Part shown: positions 22,916-34,296 of the stretch, one piece after another
Position numbering within the stretch: position 1 is the first letter of the stretch
Layout of the letters: each line of letters begins with the position of its first letter
Origin: Knufia peltigerae
Lineage: Eukaryota > Ascomycota > Eurotiomycetes > Chaetothyriales > Trichomeriaceae
NCBI GenBank assembly: GCA_030247855.1
Contig: JAPDRN010000152.1
Coordinates: 1-64,000, forward strand
Reading direction: 5' to 3'
Length of the DNA stretch: 64,000 nt
Program-made: the position numbers and the translations under genes
Notes under the pieces: generated by a model
Told to the model about the DNA's origin: nothing
Database searches by the model: none
Seen by the model: the letters and a program-made list of their open reading frames with translations, nothing else

Positions 22916-25597
22916 CTATATATTCAATCCTCTCACTAACAGCCACAACCCTATGGGTACTACCACATTATCGTTTGCCGCTGTCAGAGTGCTCTCTAGT
23001 AAACTCGCTCCGACTCCTGCGAAGACGAATTTTGCGAATATAAGTGACAACGGCCCACTCGGCCAAAGTGCCCAGCCTCCCAGTCTGAGCCAGGTCCAGG
23101 CCATCGCGAGACCACAAACAACAGCAACGGCAAAGGCGAGGCTGCCTTCTAGACTTTTCCCGCCAGACCAATACCATTTTGTCTTCCCATAACGCCTGCC
23201 AACCAAACTTGCTGCAGCATCGCCCATTCCAACGCAAACAACGCCACTAACCATAGACAGTTCGCGAACTGGTGTATCCCATCCTCCCCAGGCGTCCTCG
23301 CCTGTACGCGGTGTCGCAGCCAGCGATAACCAGAGAGGAATCGCACACCCTATGAGTAGAAATATATGCGAAACGATGACTGGGCCACGATAGTCACGCC
23401 CGTCCACATATGGGGCTAGAAATGTTGTAAGTGGTTTCGAGATGGGAGGTAGTTGTGAAGCTCGAAACAGGTCCAATAATAAAAATACAGCCAACACCAG
23501 ACTCAGCGCTAAAGCGATAAAGCATGGATCGACAAAAATAGTAGGAAGAAGCATTGCAACCATGATACCATGAAAGACTTTCCGCCTGGTGTCGACTTCG
23601 ACCACAGAAGTTAGGCGGAGTACTGCAAAAATACCCATGAATAACACGGCCACGCAGTACCCGCAGATCAGAAGGCGAGTATTTGCTGGGCCCAAGGTGT
23701 TTTGACGAATGTATTCGATCGAGAAAGGAGCAACAGGCGCGACGTCAGCAGACACGCGAGCTGGAAGACTTATCCATCTCTCGAGATTGTTGCTGACCAC
23801 CCAGAATCTGAAAGTCGGGATATTTCCAAAAAGGTAGCCGATCGCCCAACCAAAGGGTTCATGGCCAGATAGGGCTCTGGTGCCAACAAAGAATCGAACA
23901 GGTCCTAGTATTGTGGCCGCTACGCAGAAGTATGCAGCAGCTGCATAGGCGTACTTGCGCACTCGAGCCTGCTCCAAAGTGAAGAACAAAAAGACATTCG
24001 ACTGGCCTGCAAGAGGTGCTCTCATCTTCTTCCCCGCTGACGACTGGGTGCTGCTAGCTATCCGTTCGAATACTGTGAATGTGTTGCGGCGAGGCGTTTT
24101 CTGAAGAACAGGCCCATTTGTAAATGCTTCTCTCGGCTTCAAAGGCTCCACTGCAGACATCGGCTCAGCAATTGGAGTCGTAGACGCTCTCGCGTTGATG
24201 TTGAGCCGCAGTTTGGACTTGCTGGTGGAAATGGGCCGTAGCGGCGGTCGTTCAGAATCACTCTCGGATGACTCACGCCGCCTGGAGCGCAGGTGTCCAC
24301 GCGTCAGCAGAACACAGATGGCTTGATCGACTTGTGAAACAAGTCCGGGTCTAGGACGTCTCCGTAGAAGTTTCCAGGTTGGCACTCGAGCAAGGGCGAC
24401 TTCCCAAGCAAGCATTCGCCTACATGTAATGAAGATGCATAGTCCTCCGAGCCATAACATGGCTTTCAGAATCTCTGCCTGTGGGGTCCTTGCGAAGAGG
24501 AAAAGGTGAATCATAGCGGTCGAAAACAATCTAAGTTCGGATATATCGAGACTTGAAGTCGTGAGGTAACCGAGAATAGTCATAAGCGATTGATGCAGTG
24601 GGTATAACAATGTCAAGTCCTCTTGCTGCAACAAGCCCTCGCTGCTTAGTTTCAAAGACACCGGTTTCTGGAGGTATTCATGCGAAAACCGTAATTGAGA
24701 AGCATGAATCGGGAATATCGTTATGAGCCAGTGAACATAATCGCCCATCCCCCTGACTCGTGGCGTTGCAGTGACGGATGGCGGAATCGCAGAAAGTCCA
24801 CACACAATGGCCACAGGAAGAAATGTATGACATCGTTGGAACAACGATAGTGCGATCAGGACTGGCATGGCCACAGGATACAACAAAGGCCCAGGGTCAA
24901 ACCGAGAAGGGATATGAAATCCCAGACGAACTGCTTGAATGACTGACTTCCCTGTCGCAACGGCGCGGAAGGTCAGGCGGAGAGGTACGGTGAGGTAGGT
25001 CACCGGAGGAAGGAGCAAGTATGCGAGCAGCTCACTGTTCCAGTCTGATATCCCAGGGGAGTCCTTCACATTCGTCCAAATAACGCCACCGATTGCGACG
25101 AGGAGCAAAGTCTCGACACATCTTCGCACAATCTCTCTCCGCTTCCGAGCCTTGTAGGCTTCAAAATCTTTGACGACCTTTCCAGCTTGTGGTGTTTTCC
25201 TTGCCGTCTTGCGGGGAGTGCCGAAGTATTCGAACTCGCGCGCCTCGACGAATGCCGGAGGAGTCGGCAGGGGGCTGGCGGCCGGGGTCAGAGCAGCAGG
25301 CGAGGTCCCACGTAGGCCCTTTCTCATGCGCAGTGGAGGCGCCGGGAGACCTTTCAGAAGAGGTCCCTTTTCGTCGTCCGCCTCCGTGCCGCTTTCGCTT
25401 GACTCGGAGCGGCTGAGGGGTGATGTGGCGCTTCCATCAGGGGTGAGGAAGGTAGAGAGTCCGATCGGCCTGGTCAGACTCTCGGCTTTGAGGTGATAGG
25501 GTGTGCGGGTCCGCTCGAGAGTCAGGCTGGCTCGGTGGTACAGTTCCTGCGAACTGGATCGGCTGCTATCATCTCTCGTAGGCCTCGTGAGAGTCAT
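22916..25597 (-). CDS. SEC59: dolichol kinase (Sec59 family)
   Basis: Single exon, 893 aa from the ATG at 25597; the frame above reaches only a GTG. A cytosolic Ser/Arg/Pro-rich N-terminus of about 190 residues is followed by many membrane spans. The C-terminal third carries the family motifs: TRRKVFHG, FVDPCFIALALSLVLAV, then GVVCVGMGDAAASLVGRRYG and KSLEGS, the CTP-binding region of Sec59/DOLK. The enzyme phosphorylates dolichol with CTP in the ER membrane, supplying the lipid carrier for N-glycosylation, O-mannosylation and GPI anchors. It is longer than yeast Sec59 (about 520 aa), as in many filamentous fungi, owing to the N-terminal extension and extra membrane spans. Confidence 0.9.
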   Translation of the reverse strand: MTLTRPTRDDSSRSSSQELYHRASLTLERTRTPYHLKAESLTRPIGLSTFLTPDGSATSPLSRSESSESGTEADDEKGPLLKGLPAPPLRMRKGLRGTSPAALTPAASPLPTPPAFVEAREFEYFGTPRKTARKTPQAGKVVKDFEAYKARKRREIVRRCVETLLLVAIGGVIWTNVKDSPGISDWNSELLAYLLLPPVTYLTVPLRLTFRAVATGKSVIQAVRLGFHIPSRFDPGPLLYPVAMPVLIALSLFQRCHTFLPVAIVCGLSAIPPSVTATPRVRGMGDYVHWLITIFPIHASQLRFSHEYLQKPVSLKLSSEGLLQQEDLTLLYPLHQSLMTILGYLTTSSLDISELRLFSTAMIHLFLFARTPQAEILKAMLWLGGLCIFITCRRMLAWEVALARVPTWKLLRRRPRPGLVSQVDQAICVLLTRGHLRSRRRESSESDSERPPLRPISTSKSKLRLNINARASTTPIAEPMSAVEPLKPREAFTNGPVLQKTPRRNTFTVFERIASSTQSSAGKKMRAPLAGQSNVFLFFTLEQARVRKYAYAAAAYFCVAATILGPVRFFVGTRALSGHEPFGWAIGYLFGNIPTFRFWVVSNNLERWISLPARVSADVAPVAPFSIEYIRQNTLGPANTRLLICGYCVAVLFMGIFAVLRLTSVVEVDTRRKVFHGIMVAMLLPTIFVDPCFIALALSLVLAVFLLLDLFRASQLPPISKPLTTFLAPYVDGRDYRGPVIVSHIFLLIGCAIPLWLSLAATPRTGEDAWGGWDTPVRELSMVSGVVCVGMGDAAASLVGRRYGKTKWYWSGGKSLEGSLAFAVAVVCGLAMAWTWLRLGGWALWPSGPLSLIFAKFVFAGVGASLLESTLTAANDNVVVPIGLWLLVRGLNI

Positions 25598-26180
25598 CGG
25601 GGGCACAGGCAGAAGTCAAGGAAAGAAAGGTAAGCCAAAAGACTTCGCCGTGTACGGGTGGTATCGATCAGGTCATGGTGGATGGTGTCGGCCTGGAAGT
25701 GAGATCAGATGGCCCATAGACCGTGAAGCCATAGTCCTATTCTTGTTGGGAAGACATTGGGGACTTCACATGCCAACTATATGTACAGAATGCTGTGGAG
25801 AGGGAAAACTGGTGAGCTGCCACCTTTGTCATATCTCTTGGTACGACCCGTGTACGCGTTTTTGACTGCGGAGACGCCTCAGCCGAAAACCACCGGGCAC
25901 CATCACAACTTTCCGCCAATCTGAAATGGGCGTGACGATCCATTTTCCGAAGATCTACGGAGTACACATGTCGTCTAGATGGACAGGAACTTATTGAACA
26001 CTGCTACAAGTACGACCAGGAATGACCAAGAGTGCATGCAAATCCATATACAAATATCATTTCTAGCATAGATGCAAAGATGCAAGTAAACTTCGTACAA
26101 TCTGCTGGCTATACTCCGTAATCGACTCTCCAAAGACAGTGCCTACTCCACGACCGGGCTGTTTCCTCTGAACATAACAT
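25598..26180. other. intergenic between SEC59 and IDH1
   Basis: SEC59 promoter and IDH1 3' flank. One copy of the recurrent 9-mer at 25956-25964. No gene seen. Confidence 0.5.
25956..25964. repeat. intergenic 9-mer TACGGAGTA
   Basis: Exact copy of the recurrent word, downstream of IDH1. Confidence 0.6.
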
Positions 26181-27586
26181 TTACAGTTCCGCCTCCATCT
26201 TGTCCAGGATGGTTCGGACAAATTCGTGTGTAGTGCTGTTGCCGCCCATATCACGCGTTCGTACTTTGCTACAAGCCAGTTAGTGAACCTGAATATAATC
26301 CAGAAAGTCAACCTCAAACTTACCCATCAGCAATAACGTCATAAACAGCTCTGGAAATGCGGTTGGCATGGTCATCGAGACCAAGGTGTCTCAGCAACAT
26401 GGTGCCAGAAAGCAGCAGAGCGGTTGGGTTAGCTTGGTCCTTGCCTTGGATATCAAGACCGACATGTCGGCATCCGGGTTCGAAGACAGCGACATCACGA
26501 CCCATGTTGCAGCCAGGGACAACACCAGGCCCACCGACCAAAGCAGCAGCAATGTTGGTAAGGATACCACCGTAAAGGTTGGGCATGACCATGACGTCGA
26601 ATTGTTGAGGCCGGGAGACAGCTTGCATAGAAGCGTTGTCGACGATCATGTCGTTGACTTCCAGGGTAGGGTAGTCCTCACCGACCTTCTTGACCGTATT
26701 TCTGAAGAGACCATCTGCGAGTTTCATAATGTTGGCCTTGTGAATGCAGGTGACCTTCTTTCGGTTGTTGGCGAGGGCGAACGAAAAGGCGAACTTGGCG
26801 ATACGTTCCGACTTGGCCCGGGTGATGATCTTCAGAGACTCGACGACACCGTTGACCGATTGATGCTCAAGGCCCGAGTACTCACCTTCGGTGTTCTCAC
26901 GCACAATGCAGAGATCGACATTGTTGTGCCGTGTCTGCAGACCTGGAATGTTCTTGATCAAAACCACCGAGGCGTAAATGTCGAGCTCCTGACGGAGGGC
27001 CACGTTGAAAGATTGGTGACCGGACCTCTCGATAGGTGTGTGCAAAATACCCTTCAAGCCGAGCTTGTTTCTCTTGAGGGAAGCTATTGACTCCTTGAAT
27101 AGTTCCTCCGAGTGCTTGCCTCCGCTCTCGACACCGGTCACGTCGACCTGTTCCCACTCGATGGGTACGTTGTCGGCCTTGAACACGGTCTTGACTGCCT
27201 CGGCAACTTCGCCACCGATACCGTCACCTGTGTGTACATTTCCGTGAGTATGCGAAACCTCCCTTGTTATTCAAGTTGCGCGAGGGTTGGCCATACCTGG
27301 GATCAGCGTAACTGTATACTTTCCGCCATACTTTGTCGGCTTGAAGATATCGGACTCGACAGTGGCATAGGCTGCGATGGGTCAGTTGGACGTTCATGGG
27401 GCCGCTTCGGACAATTAGACTGCTCACATCGTGCAAGGAAAGGAGAGGTGGTCTGGTATCTGCTCGCTCGCTGGGTTGCGCGGAACAGCGACTGTGAAAA
27501 AAAGCTCGTTAGTGGACCGGCAGCTGCGCACACAGGGTGGAAAAGCCGTTTACCTGTGCACTGCGAGACGATCGTGCCAGAGACAT
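26181..27586 (-). CDS. IDH1: isocitrate dehydrogenase [NAD], regulatory-type subunit 1, mitochondrial
   Basis: Exons 27586-27554, 27491-27428, 27371-27297, 27227-26324, 26268-26181; 1164 nt, 387 aa, all phases close. The N-terminus (MSLARSSRSAQSLFRATQRAS) is basic and Ser/Arg-rich, a mitochondrial presequence. Mature start YGGKYTVTLIPGDGIGGE. Core signatures: VDLCIVRENTEGEYSGLEHQ, TCIHKANIMKLADGLF, VMPNLYGGILTNIAAALVGGPG. The last exon gives GKVRTRDMGGNSTTHEF and the stop. Family knowledge: with IDH2 it forms the AMP-activated octamer of the citric acid cycle, and the IDH1-type sequence has the regulatory site. The two small 5' exons and the last exon are too short to show up as long ORFs. 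Confidence 0.96.
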
Positions 27587-28026
27587 GTTGGGAGATTGCC
27601 GGAGAAGGTCGAGACAACTACTTGGCTGGCAGAGGTGACGAGGAAGAAGTGCGGTGCAGTGATCGAAGAGCTTTTGTTTCTTGTTCTTGCAGGTTGACGA
27701 GCGAAAGAAAGCTCCGCGGTCGGCAGCCAATCATCAGCCGCATCCGACCATGACGTCGAGTCCACAATCGCCAAACATTCCGCGCAAACCGCGAGTGCAG
27801 CACCCGACGCGGGAATTTTCTCTCGCTTCGATACTCCGTACTGACATGAAACATATACATGGGTGCGATAGAGTTAAGAGGTACCAAGTCAATATTACTT
27901 TGTATTATTCAACATCAATGCTCACTACTAGGTATCCTGACTCGACGTGTCAAACCTGCACCCGTACGATAAATATACCATATCACTACTCCGAATCTCA
28001 TACCAAACTTCGTCCATGCGTACAAC
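27587..28026. other. IDH1 promoter
   Basis: Tandem spacing to the MFS gene. Contains the recurrent 9-mer on the reverse strand at 27832-27840. Nothing else seen. Confidence 0.5.
27832..27840. repeat. intergenic 9-mer TACTCCGTA
   Basis: Exact reverse-complement copy of the recurrent word, about 250 nt upstream of the IDH1 start. Confidence 0.6.
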
Positions 28027-29834
28027 CTAATTGGTCTTGAAGTTCAATGGGCCCTGAGCATGTCTCAACCTGGCACCAAAGAACTGCAAGAAGACCACGA
28101 TGAAGAAGGCTGCTCCCATAATGCCAGTCTGAATGCCGTATTCAGTCTGAGTGCCTGCCTTTGTTGCCCAGTTGATCTAGTTCAAGACGTCAGTTATGTG
28201 GTCGTAGGTATCCAATTTTATCGAGGCTACTGACCTGAATGTATCCAACAATGAAGCCACCAAGGGTTCGAGCAAAGTTCAACCAAGCCGCGCACTCGCC
28301 ACCAGCCTCCGGATAGGCATCTAGGAGGTAGGCACCAACTGCAGCCGTGGTGACAATGGTCGCAAAGTTGTGCATGGCCCAACCGACAGCAAGAACCCAG
28401 TATGACCAGGTCTGGGCATTGTGCAGGGTCACTCCAATGAGATTGTAACCAATGAGCTTGAAAGGCAAGACCAACCAAAGAACAATCAATCTGTTCTCCG
28501 GGTCAATACGGCCTCCGTGGCGCTTGGCCCAAAGCTTAGCCACCAAGTCAAACATGAAGTGTCCAATAACCAGACCCAAAATCGCTCCGACAACTGGTGC
28601 AGTGTAGATGGCTGCCAGATTGCGATAGCTGAAGTTGTATGCTGGGATGATCAGCACCGAGATGGTCGTGTTGTTGCCAATCGTCCACGGGACTGTGAAG
28701 AGTTAGCGATGGCATTCTCGAACGATAAAGGAGCCGATTTTCATACAGTCAAAGAAGTAGAACAAGCAAATCAAGAAGACGGGCAACTTCAACGCTGTGT
28801 AGCCCAGACGACTGCCGGCCTCCCAGAATGTGTTCGTGGTGTACTTGGTCCTGTACTGTTCGATGCCAATAACACGCAGGAGGCGCGATTTGCGCTTAGG
28901 GATACGGTCTGGCATCAAGTGCCGGGGGTAGAAGGTCTCGTCCCCGAACACAAAGGTCAGAGCGAGACCGAGGGCGATGATGCCGAAATCTAGCCACATT
29001 CCCTTGCGCCACGAGGTGACGCTGACAATTGCCGCCATGAATTGTGGGCCGAGGAAGGGGGAGAGGATGATAGCCGTGGACCAGATGTTGATCTTTTTCG
29101 CATGTTGGTGCCAGAACCAGACATCCTTGATCCACATCAACCCGCCTCCTGCGGCCGCGACACAAAAGAGGCCATTCAGAATCCGCGATGCCATGTATGA
29201 TTCGAAGCTTTGAGCGGCGGCAGACCAAGCAGCGGTACCTGCCGACAAGCAGCCAAACCAGAAGAGCACTGGCAACCGTCCGAAGTAAGCAGACAGCCAC
29301 ACGGTCGCGAGACCACCGACGCCCAACATGAAGGTGTTGCTGCGTTTGACATGTCAGCTTGGGTCATTCGTTTTGGTGGTCACTTATGGAGTATGAGAGG
29401 AAGACATACCCAGCAGTGGCGTGGTTGACGGTGTTGGGAGAGATGCGCCATTCCTCAGCTTGAGGGATCAAAGCACTTGCGCCAGTCGCAGCGGAGTAGT
29501 CAGCGGTACAGGCATTGACGGCAATGACGAGCAGGATGAGACTCTTCTTCCATCTCGACCAGTTCAAAGGGTCCTCAGGGTCCTCGGTGGGCTGAGGGAT
29601 CAAGACGACACCACCTTTGGACTTTTTCAAGGCGACATCAGGCGCGAGGCCCAACTTCTCCTTGAGTTGTGCCTCGTCGAGCACATATCCCTCAGTCTCA
29701 CCGACACGGTCGAGATCGAGGGTGGTGCTCTTTGGGGCTGTCTTCTCCTTGTTGTCAGCCTCTGCACTAGAGATGGACGGTGGTGTCGAGGCTGTAGTCG
29801 CCTCTGGTTCTGGCTTGTTGACTTCGTCAGCCAT
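28027..29834 (-). CDS. 12-TM MFS transporter, fungal DHA1-like
   Basis: Exons 29834-29410, 29339-28747, 28692-28235, 28176-28027; 1626 nt, 541 aa. An acidic cytosolic N-terminus (about 95 residues) ends in EDPLNWSRWKKS, the typical lead-in to TM1 of fungal DHA1 transporters. About 12 hydrophobic segments follow, with a central loop containing PKRKSRLLRVIGIEQYRTKYT. The second half has AVGWAMHNFATIVTTAAVGAYLLDAYPEAGGE, the usual conserved stretch around TM10-11, and FARTLGGFIVGYIQ. Substrate unknown; plasma-membrane exporters or importers of small molecules are typical. No regulator or biosynthetic gene adjoins it. Confidence 0.88.
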
Positions 29835-30230
29835 GGCTGGTACAATGGGAAGAGAGCCGGGGGAGGCAGGCGCAAAGTGAAAGTGACACAAGAGCAGTGT
29901 GCGAGTGCAAGAGACACTTGACGACAAGACAAAGAAGGAAAAGAAAAAATCGACAGCGGGGAGGGCCTGCTTGAAATACAAAACGTCCGACTATAGTGTT
30001 TTTTTTTCCTTCTTTGGCCCTACGATTCAACAAACAGCCTTGTGTTTTTAGCGTGTCCCTTGACGACCCGTCTGTAGGGCGTCTCCCACCAGCCGATATT
30101 GACCCAAGCAAATGGCGTTCCGGCGCCAAAAGGTCCTGTCAGATCTAAAAGGTCTGCGTCAAATCAGGGGCGTTCTAGAGGACGCCCTTGGGTTTCAAAA
30201 AGAGAGGTCCTCCCTGCATATTCCTTCGTT

Positions 30231-30239
30231 TACTCCGTA
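30231..30239. repeat. intergenic 9-mer TACTCCGTA
   Basis: Exact copy of the recurrent word; first of three within 430 nt. Confidence 0.6.
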
Positions 30240-30568
30240 CTTTTTGACCGTGTGACAGGGGATGGGATGTCAATAATGTGCAATCTTACCTAAAGCGCGG
30301 ATTGGCAATTACTGCTTAGGGAGTCGAAGGAGGAGTCTACGTCCTGAGCGTGGCGCATTTTGGTGTTCGTGATTCGACGGACATGAAAGAGGGAGCGACG
30401 CAAATCAGCCCCGTTATATGCCCCAAGTGGAATGGTCTCTCCTGCTCGCCGGACCTCGCTGACAGTCCTTTGTACGTGGACGAGGCTAGTCAATGTTACT
30501 AATAACAGAAGGGCACAATGTATGGGGTAAAAACATCCACAGGTATTAGGTACAAAAGGCCTTGGTTG

Positions 30569-30577
30569 TACTCCGTA
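30569..30577. repeat. intergenic 9-mer TACTCCGTA
   Basis: Exact copy of the recurrent word; second of three within 430 nt. Confidence 0.6.
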
Positions 30578-30652
30578 GGACAAGCTACGGCTTTGGTAGC
30601 TTGTCGGGCGACCCTATTATTATTGTAAGGAGTACTGTAGAAAAGTCCGGTG

Positions 30653-30661
30653 TACTCCGTA
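30653..30661. repeat. intergenic 9-mer TACTCCGTA
   Basis: Exact copy of the recurrent word; third of three. A related GGAGTACTGTA lies 25 nt to its left. Confidence 0.6.
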
Positions 30662-33600
30662 CAGTACACAAGATGCCAACAGAATTTTTCCCCCCTAGTC
30701 TTTTACACACAATCAAAATCTCACGTAAACTCCCAAGTGACACATGCCCAGAGAGAAAGAGACACGAAACAACAAAATCCCAGTCCCAGGCCCAACGCAA
30801 AACTGTATTTCCGACTTCCGTGCCACAACCACTGACACCCAGGAATCATCCAATAATGGCCAAAAAAAGTCTACTCCCATTACGCCTAGATACGGGACAA
30901 AAATCGCTGAGAAGTGCTTGACGCATGGTATGAAGACATGCAAGTACTCGTACTCGGTAGAAGGTTGAGTTCCCGCGTACTTTGTTTCTCGTATGCAAAA
31001 ACACCACTACGACCAAAATGGTAGCTGGCAAAGATTCTGGCAACACTTCCCCCTCAAAAACATTCCCTCTCATACCCCAGATTCCAAAACCCCTCTCCGT
31101 TTTATACCCCGGAAAAAATACCTGTTGCCAGCTACCTGATTGAGTCAACATGCTACACACAGGGACACGTCAAAGATCTGAGAAACAAGCCGAGATACAC
31201 GCCAGATCCCTGTATAACAGATTTGCCCATGTGCAAGTGGTATGTGCGATATTGGCCCACGATGTTGACGTTTGTGTCCGTAATCGGACACATGTTCAGT
31301 CCCTCGAGAATAAAAGAGTATCTGGCCCATCCCTGAAGCGCGGTGACTGATGCCGAACTACCAGAAACAGAGATCTCTGAAGGAATGGACCTCAGTCAAC
31401 GCAGGCAATGATGCAAGATTTGCTTTGTTTCCTAAGAATATCCATGAGAGATTTCCAACTACGACATATTTCCAAGCATCTTTCGGTCTCATGCCCTGAG
31501 AGGATATCTTGTCCGCGAGGTCGGCGTAATGACCCTTATCCGGTAGATGCTGAGGCTATACCAGAAAGAATCTTCGCTTTGCCAATGTGCTGGTCTTCTC
31601 ATGGAAAGGGTGATTGCTCTATGTTGTCTTCTCACAAGCTATTTACCCTCGAGGGGCAGCTCGTCCGATTCAATTATCTACCTCTCCTTTGGGTCTTAGT
31701 CGCATATCGGGTGTTTGGTTGTTTAAACTTGTCCTGAAATTCGACGCAGCCAGGTCTGCAGTGTAGTTCCCGAACACTTTACCTATCTTTCAATGTCAGC
31801 GTCTGAACCCACTGACGGAATCGTTCTATCGCAGACTTTTGGGGGCAAACGGTATTTGGAATGACAAAGAACCAGTATTACATCCATTTAAATTTGCAGT
31901 CGACAGAGCTATGGATACAGATAGCCATGAGTCGGGCCATCTGTAGCACAATCCTAGGGTGCCGTGATAGGATGGGCTTGCATCTAGACGCTGCATGAGG
32001 TGCTCTGACCCGCCAAATGGTGTTGCTCAAAACGCCAGCACAGCATTCTAAGATTCAAATAGTTCTAGGAATCCATGTTGCTGGAAACCCTCCGAAACTT
32101 GGATTCAGTACCCACTTTCAAAGAAGGCAGGTATGTAGTATCTCAATAGACCGTTGGTACTCGTAATACTGTGAGACAAGCACCCGAAGAGTAGCGCAGG
32201 TTGCCTTTTTGGCTAATGGAGAAGCTTCCATTCATCATCAGTACTGCCAATCACTGTCGACCAGACCATTGCGCTGGGCATTCTTGCGGAGAGAGAAATG
32301 TAGCAGAGGCTGGAGGTCTTGTTCAAATCGAAAGGTGACCTGACCTTCCGACTCCATGACCTTGTCAAGAGGCTTACCACCAAGCGATAACATTCACGGG
32401 AGCGTTCAGCGCCACAGCACATGGGTCGCAAACAGATGGAGAAAGCAAGGACCGAGGCGAAGCATCGTTCGCATGCAAATGCAACGCATCGTGCCGAGCG
32501 GTAACCATCTGATATGCGCGGAGCACAGTACGTGATATGCTAGAGTTCTCCCCACCAGCTAGAAATTACGCGACTTTGAAGACGCATTATTGTCACCTCG
32601 CTTCTGTTGTCCAACAAGGAAGGTCGAAAACAAAGAAAAGCCCAGATCACGGACTGTGTTTGGGGCACCAAGACATCATCTTGTTGGCCTGAGTATGATG
32701 TCCTCCTCGTACTCAGCTTCAATTTTGGCATGTGGGCATAGCAGAAGGATGCCTTCCTGTGCAGACTCCACTTCTTGTATTGTACATATCATGATGGATG
32801 TTTAGCAAGCGGCGATGCAGTCTTATTCATCAGTGACATCAAATGGATCACCATGCAAGATCAAAATATCGTGCAGGAATTGCAACCTTCTCTGGTGAAC
32901 TCAATTAGGGTATTGCACCACTGTGAGACACTCTCCAATGAAATCGCTTTTCGCCGTGAATGGTCGCTATTTCGAGTCGTCCTTGACGGTGGACTTGCAT
33001 ACGAGGATCCTCGGTATCAAGGCCAATGCGCGTAGCAGGTGTTCTTCTGAGCCTGGTTGCGCACCAGACTGCCGCTCGAGGAGCTTCAGTGGGTCAACTC
33101 CAAACGGATGTACAGTCTCTGCATCCCCGCAGCAAGAATTGCCTGCCGAGATGACACCAGGGCTGTTCTAAACAATAGTTCTTCGGTTGACAGAAACGAG
33201 TAAGGTTGATCCATGATTTACTGGTGGAAACCTCCCCAAAATGCTCGCGGCAGTTTCTCAAAAGGATCAAGACCAACAGAATGATCTGCGCAAGCGAGGG
33301 ACGAGGGATGTGATACAATATACGAGGGCTGTTTCATATAGAAACTGACACCAGTGATGTCTAGGTGGCTCGGTGGGATGATCGCGCGAAGTGCAGCTGA
33401 CCCTGGACCGCTTGCTGGAACCGATCGACGTCAGGCCCATTTGGGCAGAGCGTGGACTTGGTCTTCGGCTTCTCGAGCAGACTATGGTGTCTAGTCGGCC
33501 GTGGCGACACGATACTTATCAGGTTTTTGGTAGTGGTGACGAGATAGCTTGTACTGGAGCAGAATGGACATGTCAGGATCAAGCAAGGTTGTACTTCGTA

Positions 33601-34296
33601 GTCAAGGTACCCAAGAAACTGCGGAAGACTTGAGCGACCACTCTTCCGTGACCCAGCAGTTCGACTAGCGACAGGATATAGCTGCAGGTTGTTGAGGGAC
33701 GACCAGTGAGGCGAGGGTCGAGATAGCTAAGAGAAGTACCTACTTTTTAGCTGCGCTGTACTAGTTGCGCCCTGCAGACTGCGAGCTGTCAGGAAGCGGC
33801 GCGGGGCACAAAATGATGGGCGCGATGGACGCAATGGGCACGATGGGCACCTCCTCCCCCTTCGCTAGGTGCTTGATCCCGCTGTGATCATGCAGTAGGT
33901 TTGGGTAGGAAGATCATACCCTGCGGGAGCTTCCATACCTCCAGTCTTCACCCTTAGCCCAAAGTTGTATCACTTTTCAAACACTTTCTTTCTCGCTTTT
34001 CCACTGCGCTCAACCTCGAATGTCTTGAGCTAGCTTTAGCGGATTCTTTTCTCTTCTTCTTCCGTCCACATACTCCTGCAACCGTTGCCCCCTTCAGACC
34101 TTGCAGTGGTCAACAAAGTCATGGCATAAATTCGAGCCTGCACTATCCTCGACGCTGAGCCTGCCCCGCCGCTGTATTGACCTCTTCATCACCTGCTTGT
34201 ACCCAGCTCGATTCCTTTCGAGAGCTCTCAGACGCCTGTTTATTCATACTGTCTGAAGGAAAATAGTCTGTGCTTCGGGGGGTTGTCTACTTCAAG

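Larger units (their letters stand above)
29835..34296. other. 4.5-kb gene-poor stretch
   Basis: This is the longest stretch without a gene I can support. It has three copies of the recurrent 9-mer within about 430 nt (30231, 30569, 30653), a poly-T run near 30000-30008, and many scattered short ORFs. On the minus strand, about 33150-32110, one frame gives protein-like segments such as KPLDKVMESEGQVTFRFEQD and EEHLLRALALIPRILVCKST broken by roughly a dozen stops, possibly a decayed gene. No named family recognised. The last several hundred bases are the ADE8 promoter. Confidence 0.4.

Noticed and set aside
26368..27090. 240-codon plus-strand ORF
   Set aside because: Antisense shadow of IDH1 exon 4.
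31408..31737. 109-codon plus-strand ORF in the gene-poor region
   Set aside because: Protein-like in places but no recognised domain, promoter or splice context; within the range expected by chance.
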